Part shown: piece after piece, positions 60,069 to 64,000 of the stretch | How the letters are laid out: each line of letters opens with the position of its first letter | How positions within the stretch are numbered: the stretch's first letter is position 1 | NCBI GenBank assembly: GCA_045106735.1 | Contig: JBGCEZ010000030.1 | Span: forward strand, 57,714-121,713 | Length of the DNA stretch: 64,000 nucleotides | Reading direction: 5' to 3' | Source of the DNA: JBGCEZ01 sp045106735 | Lineage (GTDB): Bacteria; Planctomycetota; Phycisphaerae; Phycisphaerales; SM1A02 | The notes under the pieces: model-generated | Told to the model about the DNA's origin: nothing | What the model saw: only the letters and a program-made list of their open reading frames with translations | The model's database searches: none | Position numbers and translations under genes: made by a program

Positions 60069-60725
60069 ATGACCGATGGAACCCAGACATCCGGCGCCGC
60101 GCGCCCCCGGATGGCCGCCCGTGCAGGTGGCGCCGTCCATCACGCCTGGCGGGGCCTGCCCACCTGGCGGCGCCTCGCGGCGGTCTTGAGCATCGTCGTC
60201 ACGGTCGTCGGTGGCGGGGTTGCCGTGGCGACTGGCGTGCTCGGGGGAGGCGATCCAACCGGCGCCGTGCCCACGGCACCGATCGACGACGCACCAGCCG
60301 CCGATGGGATCCTGCCTGGCGCCCCGATGGGACTGATTGAGATTCCTGGCCGAGCGACCGAACTGCCGACGGCGGGCGCCGAGAACGACGGCGGCGATGG
60401 AACGAACGCGAGCGGGTTGGATCGATACAGTCCCGCCATTTTCCGTACCGGATTCAGCTTCTTTGTCGGGTTCGCGATCGCGTTCGCCGTGCGGAGCTTC
60501 GTCAAGATCTCCATCGCGGCCATCGGGTTCGTTGGTCTCGCATTGTTTGGACTGCAGTACGCCGGATTGATCGACGTGCAGTGGGATGCGATCGCTTCCC
60601 GCTGGGACGACATCGGTGCATGGCTTCGCCCGCAGCTCGAGTCCTTCCATACCTTTATCACCGGCGCGCTGCCGTCGGCGACCGCGGCATCGGCCGGCTT
60701 GTTCACCGGCTTCAAGAAGGGATGA
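60069..60725 (+). CDS. FUN14-family membrane protein
   Basis: A 218-residue protein. One hydrophobic helix lies near residues 34-52 (RRLAAVLSIVVTVVGGGVAV), then a polar Pro/Ala linker (55-115), then the FUN14 domain: FRTGFSFFVGFAIAFAVRSF with the G-x3-G-x-A-x-A pattern, VKISIAAIGFVGLALFGLQYAG, and an amphipathic end WDAIASRWDDIGAWLRPQ. Bacterial FUN14 proteins have no defined role. GGAGA lies 9 nt before the ATG. The stop overlaps the Tsr3-like gene by 4 nt. Confidence 0.8.
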   Translation: MTDGTQTSGAARPRMAARAGGAVHHAWRGLPTWRRLAAVLSIVVTVVGGGVAVATGVLGGGDPTGAVPTAPIDDAPAADGILPGAPMGLIEIPGRATELPTAGAENDGGDGTNASGLDRYSPAIFRTGFSFFVGFAIAFAVRSFVKISIAAIGFVGLALFGLQYAGLIDVQWDAIASRWDDIGAWLRPQLESFHTFITGALPSATAASAGLFTGFKKG

Positions 60726-61216
60726 CGTCGCTGGCCCCGCCTGCTTCACCGACGTTGGTCTACATCCACCCGAAGGAAAACCTTCAGAAGTGCAGTGTTT
60801 GGCCGGTTCGCGCCCTGCCGTGCCTGGATGTGCAACGTTGGTCCCCGGAGACGAGCAGCCTCGACCTGCCGGGCGAAGGTCCGTGGATTCGACTCGGACT
60901 GGGCGGCCCCCCGCTTTCCGTCGCCGATGTCGACCGTCGACTTCTGGTGCTTGACGCCACTTGGCGATATGCCGCGGCGATGGAAGCCGGCTTTGCCGAC
61001 ATCCCGATTCGCACACTTCCCGCCGAATTGATCACCGCGTTCCCGCGTCGATCAAAGCTGTACACCGATCCCGACGGCGGGTTGGCCACGATCGAAGCGA
61101 TCGATGCCGCCCACCGAATCACCGGTCGGCCGACCGCCGGGTTGTTGGATGGGTACCGCTGGGCGAAAGAATGGCGCGAACTGAACGCCGACCGGCTTCC
61201 CAGCGTCAGGAACTGA
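60722..61216 (+). CDS. Tsr3/DUF367-like protein, possible rRNA aminocarboxypropyltransferase
   Basis: A 164-residue protein. Matches to the Tsr3 family include the beginning VYIHPKENLQKCSVWPVR, LLVLDATWRYAAAME, the R-T-L-P-A-E-L segment, a KLYTDPDGGLATIEAIDAAHRI helix and LLDGYRWAKEWRELN at the C-terminus. In eukaryotes and archaea Tsr3 transfers the aminocarboxypropyl group from SAM to a hypermodified base of small-subunit rRNA. The A-A-N-P substrate motif seen in Tsr3 is replaced by LITAFPRRSKLY. ATGA overlap with the FUN14 gene. Activity is inferred. Confidence 0.6.
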   Translation: MTSLAPPASPTLVYIHPKENLQKCSVWPVRALPCLDVQRWSPETSSLDLPGEGPWIRLGLGGPPLSVADVDRRLLVLDATWRYAAAMEAGFADIPIRTLPAELITAFPRRSKLYTDPDGGLATIEAIDAAHRITGRPTAGLLDGYRWAKEWRELNADRLPSVRN

Positions 61217-61458
61217 CGCAGCACGCCGCGTCGCGGCTCGAATGCTCACGCCAAGATCCGTCGACCCGATGATCGTCGGGCCGAGCGCTCGATCAGGAAA
61301 TCATGATTGGTGTCATCGGTGCCGGACCGTCCGAACATTGACCGGGGATCCGAACCGCGCTGAATCACGGTTCCGCACGGCGGGACGGACGGGCGGACGG
61401 GCCTCCGACGGACGAAGAGCGCTGTCGAACCAGAAAAACGCACCGCCGCCCCGAGCAC

Positions 61459-62433
61459 TCAACCGGCGCTCGGAGCCCCGCGGCTGCGACGCACAAATCG
61501 GTACGGACCCGACACGGCCCCCCATGCTTGTTCCCCCGTGGCCGTCCATCCACGATCCCAACTCGAAATCATGCCGTCCTGGACGACGACTTCACTGGTC
61601 GCGTACGCCGCCTCGCCCAATGAACTCGCACATCCGCTTCCATCCGTTGCGCCCATAAAGGTCCCGGGACGCTGTTCCGAGAGCCGGATGGAGCAGCCGT
61701 CCCGCAGTTGGAGCATGTCTCGGCGAATCTCGGGCAACCCGGCTGCCGTGTTCCACCCTTGCACGAAGTCTGCAGGATCACCGGCGAACGTGTACACATC
61801 ACTCGCGAAGATGGAGCCATCGACGCGGTGCACGTGGTATACGCGCTGGCGGTACGGCTGGCCTGGGGTCGAGACCAGAGCCTGTTCGACGTAGAGCCAT
61901 GTCCCCGAGTGGTCGGCGATATCGATCGGCAACATGACCAATCGGATGGGCAAGAACGCATCATCCGCGACAGATTGATCGCGGCTGTCAAACGTCCCGA
62001 TCATCATGTCGACGAATTGGTTCAGCCCAGCGTCTGGAACCGCGCCGGCCGCCGGCCGCGTTTCGCTTTCGTCCGGATGGTTCGCGCCCGAATGCGCGCC
62101 CGAATTCGAGCTCGAATTCAGGCCCGGCCCGGCACCCAACCCAGTACCCGGCGACGTGCTCGACGACATCTTCGGCGACACGTTCGACGAGGCGTTCGAC
62201 GAGGCGTTCGACGAGACACGGCTCGACTCGGGCGCCCCGCGATCGAACGCTCTTGATTCCAAACGGGAATCGCTTCCGGAGTCGTCGATCGACCGATGCG
62301 CGCATCCGCCAATGAACAGCGCCACCATGCCAACGGCGGCGATTGCCGCGTGGCGTTCACGCCATGGCCTCGCAATCGATCGCCCCGACCAATTCCGTGG
62401 TCCCGACACGATCTCATCAAGCTTCAGCATCAA
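61459..62433 (-). CDS. CpcT/CpeT-like lipoprotein
   Basis: A 324-residue protein with a lipoprotein signal (AAIAAVGMVALFIGGC, residues about 28-44), a low-complexity Ser/Asn/Gly linker (about 50-130), and a CpcT/CpeT-type beta-barrel domain: MMIGTFDSRDQSVADDAFLP, GTWLYVEQALVSTPGQPYRQ, RVYHVHRVDG, VYTFAGDPADF, GCSIRLSEQRPGTFMG and TSEVVVQDGMISSWDRGW. In cyanobacteria the family attaches phycocyanobilin to phycobiliproteins, but no phycobiliprotein is expected here; a different ligand is likely. Cell-envelope location is inferred from the lipobox. Confidence 0.75.
   Translation of the reverse strand: MMLKLDEIVSGPRNWSGRSIARPWRERHAAIAAVGMVALFIGGCAHRSIDDSGSDSRLESRAFDRGAPESSRVSSNASSNASSNVSPKMSSSTSPGTGLGAGPGLNSSSNSGAHSGANHPDESETRPAAGAVPDAGLNQFVDMMIGTFDSRDQSVADDAFLPIRLVMLPIDIADHSGTWLYVEQALVSTPGQPYRQRVYHVHRVDGSIFASDVYTFAGDPADFVQGWNTAAGLPEIRRDMLQLRDGCSIRLSEQRPGTFMGATDGSGCASSLGEAAYATSEVVVQDGMISSWDRGWTATGEQAWGAVSGPYRFVRRSRGAPSAG
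62182..62214. repeat. 12-bp tandem repeat (GTTCGACGAGGC) inside the CpcT-like gene
   Basis: Nearly three units of GTTCGACGAGGC encode the S-N-A-S linker just after the lipoprotein signal. In-frame period. Confidence 0.9.
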
Positions 62434-62552
62434 TCAACTCCGCGAGAACGAATCGCCCTCGTGCACGCCGCCTGATCACGCACTCTCTTCAGCCGTCTTC
62501 ACCAGGATGTCGCGCAGCCAAGTCGTCCTCAAGCTGAGAACCATGAGCGCAT

Positions 62553-62586
62553 AAAAACACCCCGCCGGGTAAACCCGACGGGGTGC
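62553..62586 (-). terminator. Rho-independent terminator of the 16S rRNA transcript
   Basis: On the minus strand GCACCCCGTCGGGTTTACCC pairs internally: CACCCCGTCGGG with CCCGGCGGGGTG (one mismatch) around a TTTA loop, followed by TTTTTAT. It lies about 170 nt after the 16S 3' end, with no tRNA, 23S or 5S gene between. The 16S gene is therefore transcribed as its own unit. Confidence 0.92.
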
Positions 62587-62750
62587 AATAGTGAACAGTA
62601 GGAAATCTTCGCCAGGTCTCACGACTCTGGCTATCCAGCAAGCTGGATAAGGATGTGCTGACTACTCGGTGAACATCTCTGTTCGCGATTGAGGGTTGAA
62701 GGCAGCGAATAACTACCAAGCTTCAATCGACAGCCGAGTCTAAGGAAATC

Positions 62751-64000
<1,250 letters not shown>

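Overview
The window is a GC-rich bacterial chromosome segment, most likely from a planctomycete of the class Phycisphaerae. Three things point there. Five exported proteins end in the Phycisphaerae-style sorting tail (I-P-A-P-x-A-L-A-L-L-G-L-x-G-L followed by R-R-R-R). The 16S rRNA gene has its own terminator and is not followed by 23S/5S. Housekeeping proteins carry many low-complexity, disordered insertions and tails. Taxonomy is inferred from protein features and gene order; no alignment was run.

Layout. 0-2 kb: ribosomal proteins L13 and S9 and a small DUF1294 membrane protein. 2-13 kb, all on the minus strand: a periplasmic adaptor and RND pump, followed by four genes of the ebo metabolite-trafficking cluster (EboD-, EboE-, EboC- and EboF-like). 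13-18 kb: TypA with an unusual insertion, an exported protein, tRNA-Arg(TCG), and an MmcB-like nuclease-fold protein. 18-32 kb: mostly core metabolism (PyrB, RNase III, L34, shikimate kinase, PilZ protein, Fur, IlvC, UppP, FolD, CoaX, a degenerate MnmE-like GTPase, FabI), plus a predicted beta-repeat membrane protein. 32-47 kb: a small zinc-ribbon protein, a PANK4-type DUF89 phosphatase, an OmpA-type lipoprotein, prepilin peptidase, XseB/XseA, RecG, alanine racemase, a DEAD-box helicase, PsuG and Rho. 47-51 kb: four tandem paralogous exported proteins, two of them followed by clear intrinsic terminators. 51-64 kb: MiaB, an FtsW-MurG pair followed by a pseudo-receiver-like protein and a diguanylate cyclase, class I aldolase, a FUN14-Tsr3-like overlapping pair, a CpcT/CpeT-like lipoprotein, and the 3' part of a 16S rRNA gene.

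How the parts may work together. The RND pump and ebo genes could form one unit that makes or modifies a lipid-linked or aromatic metabolite and moves it across the envelope; this is the strongest candidate for an incompletely described system. FtsW, MurG, UppP and Alr serve peptidoglycan synthesis. PilZ and GGDEF proteins indicate c-di-GMP signalling, and the prepilin peptidase indicates type IV pilus or type II secretion machinery elsewhere. CoaX and the PANK4-type phosphatase both concern CoA and its damaged precursors.

Two patterns run through the window. Several genes have a TAC(A/C)NT or TATCGT hexamer 6-8 nt before the start codon and no Shine-Dalgarno, which suggests leaderless transcripts. 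Short tandem repeats are common: inside genes their period is a multiple of three and they encode flexible linkers, while some intergenic arrays have periods of 7 or 11 bp.
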